Positions 63,916 to 64,000 of a stretch of DNA of 64,000 bases are shown one piece after another. The notes beneath the pieces were generated by a model. That model ran no database searches. It saw nothing but the letters and a program-made list of their open reading frames with translations, and was not told the DNA's origin. The stretch's first letter is position 1; every line of letters starts with the position of its first letter. Where the stretch lies: NCBI RefSeq assembly GCF_024721155.1, contig NZ_JAHVAP010000001.1, forward strand, positions 1,047,935 to 1,111,934, given 5' to 3'. The DNA is from Mucilaginibacter phenanthrenivorans (GTDB lineage: Bacteria; Bacteroidota; Bacteroidia; Sphingobacteriales; Sphingobacteriaceae). A program made the translations under genes and the position numbers.

Positions 63916-64000
63916 AACTTTTCAACAAAAATCAGTGTTATTAACAAAGAAAAAGAAGCAAAAAGAAAGCTTCAACAATAATAATAACATATTAATTCTT

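Larger units (their letters stand above)
62708..64000 (-). mobile_element. IS110-family insertion sequence
   Basis: Consists of the transposase gene and its non-coding sides. The 3' boundary probably lies near 62708 or 62622, depending on which repeat copy is original; the 5' boundary is within 63737-64000 or beyond the window. No terminal inverted repeats or target duplication were found, as normal for IS110. Confidence 0.65.

Noticed and set aside
63750..63947. 65-codon minus-strand frame upstream of the transposase
   Set aside because: No similarity recognised, covers the structured non-coding end of the IS110 element and its palindromes; more likely non-coding.

Overview
The window looks like a chromosomal segment of a Gram-negative Bacteroidota, most likely from the Sphingobacteriaceae (Mucilaginibacter or Pedobacter-like). 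This is inferred from three things: double-length MacB/FtsX permeases, families such as DUF4251, DUF4097 and GG-leader Cys-rich peptides, and the near absence of Shine-Dalgarno sequences with some TAnnTTTG-type promoter elements (for example before purB). No rRNA, tRNA or CRISPR array was seen.

Region 1 (1-32552, all minus strand) is the striking part. Twelve FtsX/MacB-type ABC permease genes lie in a row (eleven complete, one cut by the left edge). They are interrupted only by one DUF4097 beta-repeat protein and headed by one MacB/LolD-type ATPase and one HlyD-type membrane fusion protein. Divergently transcribed from the fusion-protein gene are an NtrC-type response regulator and its histidine kinase (33062-35768). 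An 18-bp sequence is shared between the region upstream of the fusion protein and the region upstream of an internal permease, which suggests a common regulator site. Two other points inside the array carry near-identical ECF-sigma-like promoters. The spacers are filled with short word-like repeats, one class of which abuts stop codons.

Region 2 (36094-44202) is mixed housekeeping and accessory: a double-glycine-leader peptide with eight cysteines, an FMN reductase, a lipoprotein, HtpG, a DUF4251 protein, an OsmC-like protein, a DUF3052 protein, two DinB-like proteins, an SpmA-SpmB fusion and a 39-residue membrane miniprotein.

Region 3 (44439-52401) is a TetR-TolC-fusion protein-RND efflux operon with a strong terminator, followed by a DUF4126 protein and a second TetR regulator with a good palindromic operator.

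Region 4 (52621-62560) holds purB (flanked by 25-bp direct repeats), an Nfu iron-sulfur scaffold, an M1-family metallopeptidase, a three-gene ABC importer of the TrpX/BPD_transp_2 type, and a methionine aminotransferase next to an omega-amidase, a pair that fits transamination with glutamine.

Region 5 (62622-64000) is an IS110-family element with an intact DEDD transposase. Its 3' end is duplicated as an 86-bp tandem repeat, and its 5' non-coding end contains nested hairpins that could belong to a bridge RNA.
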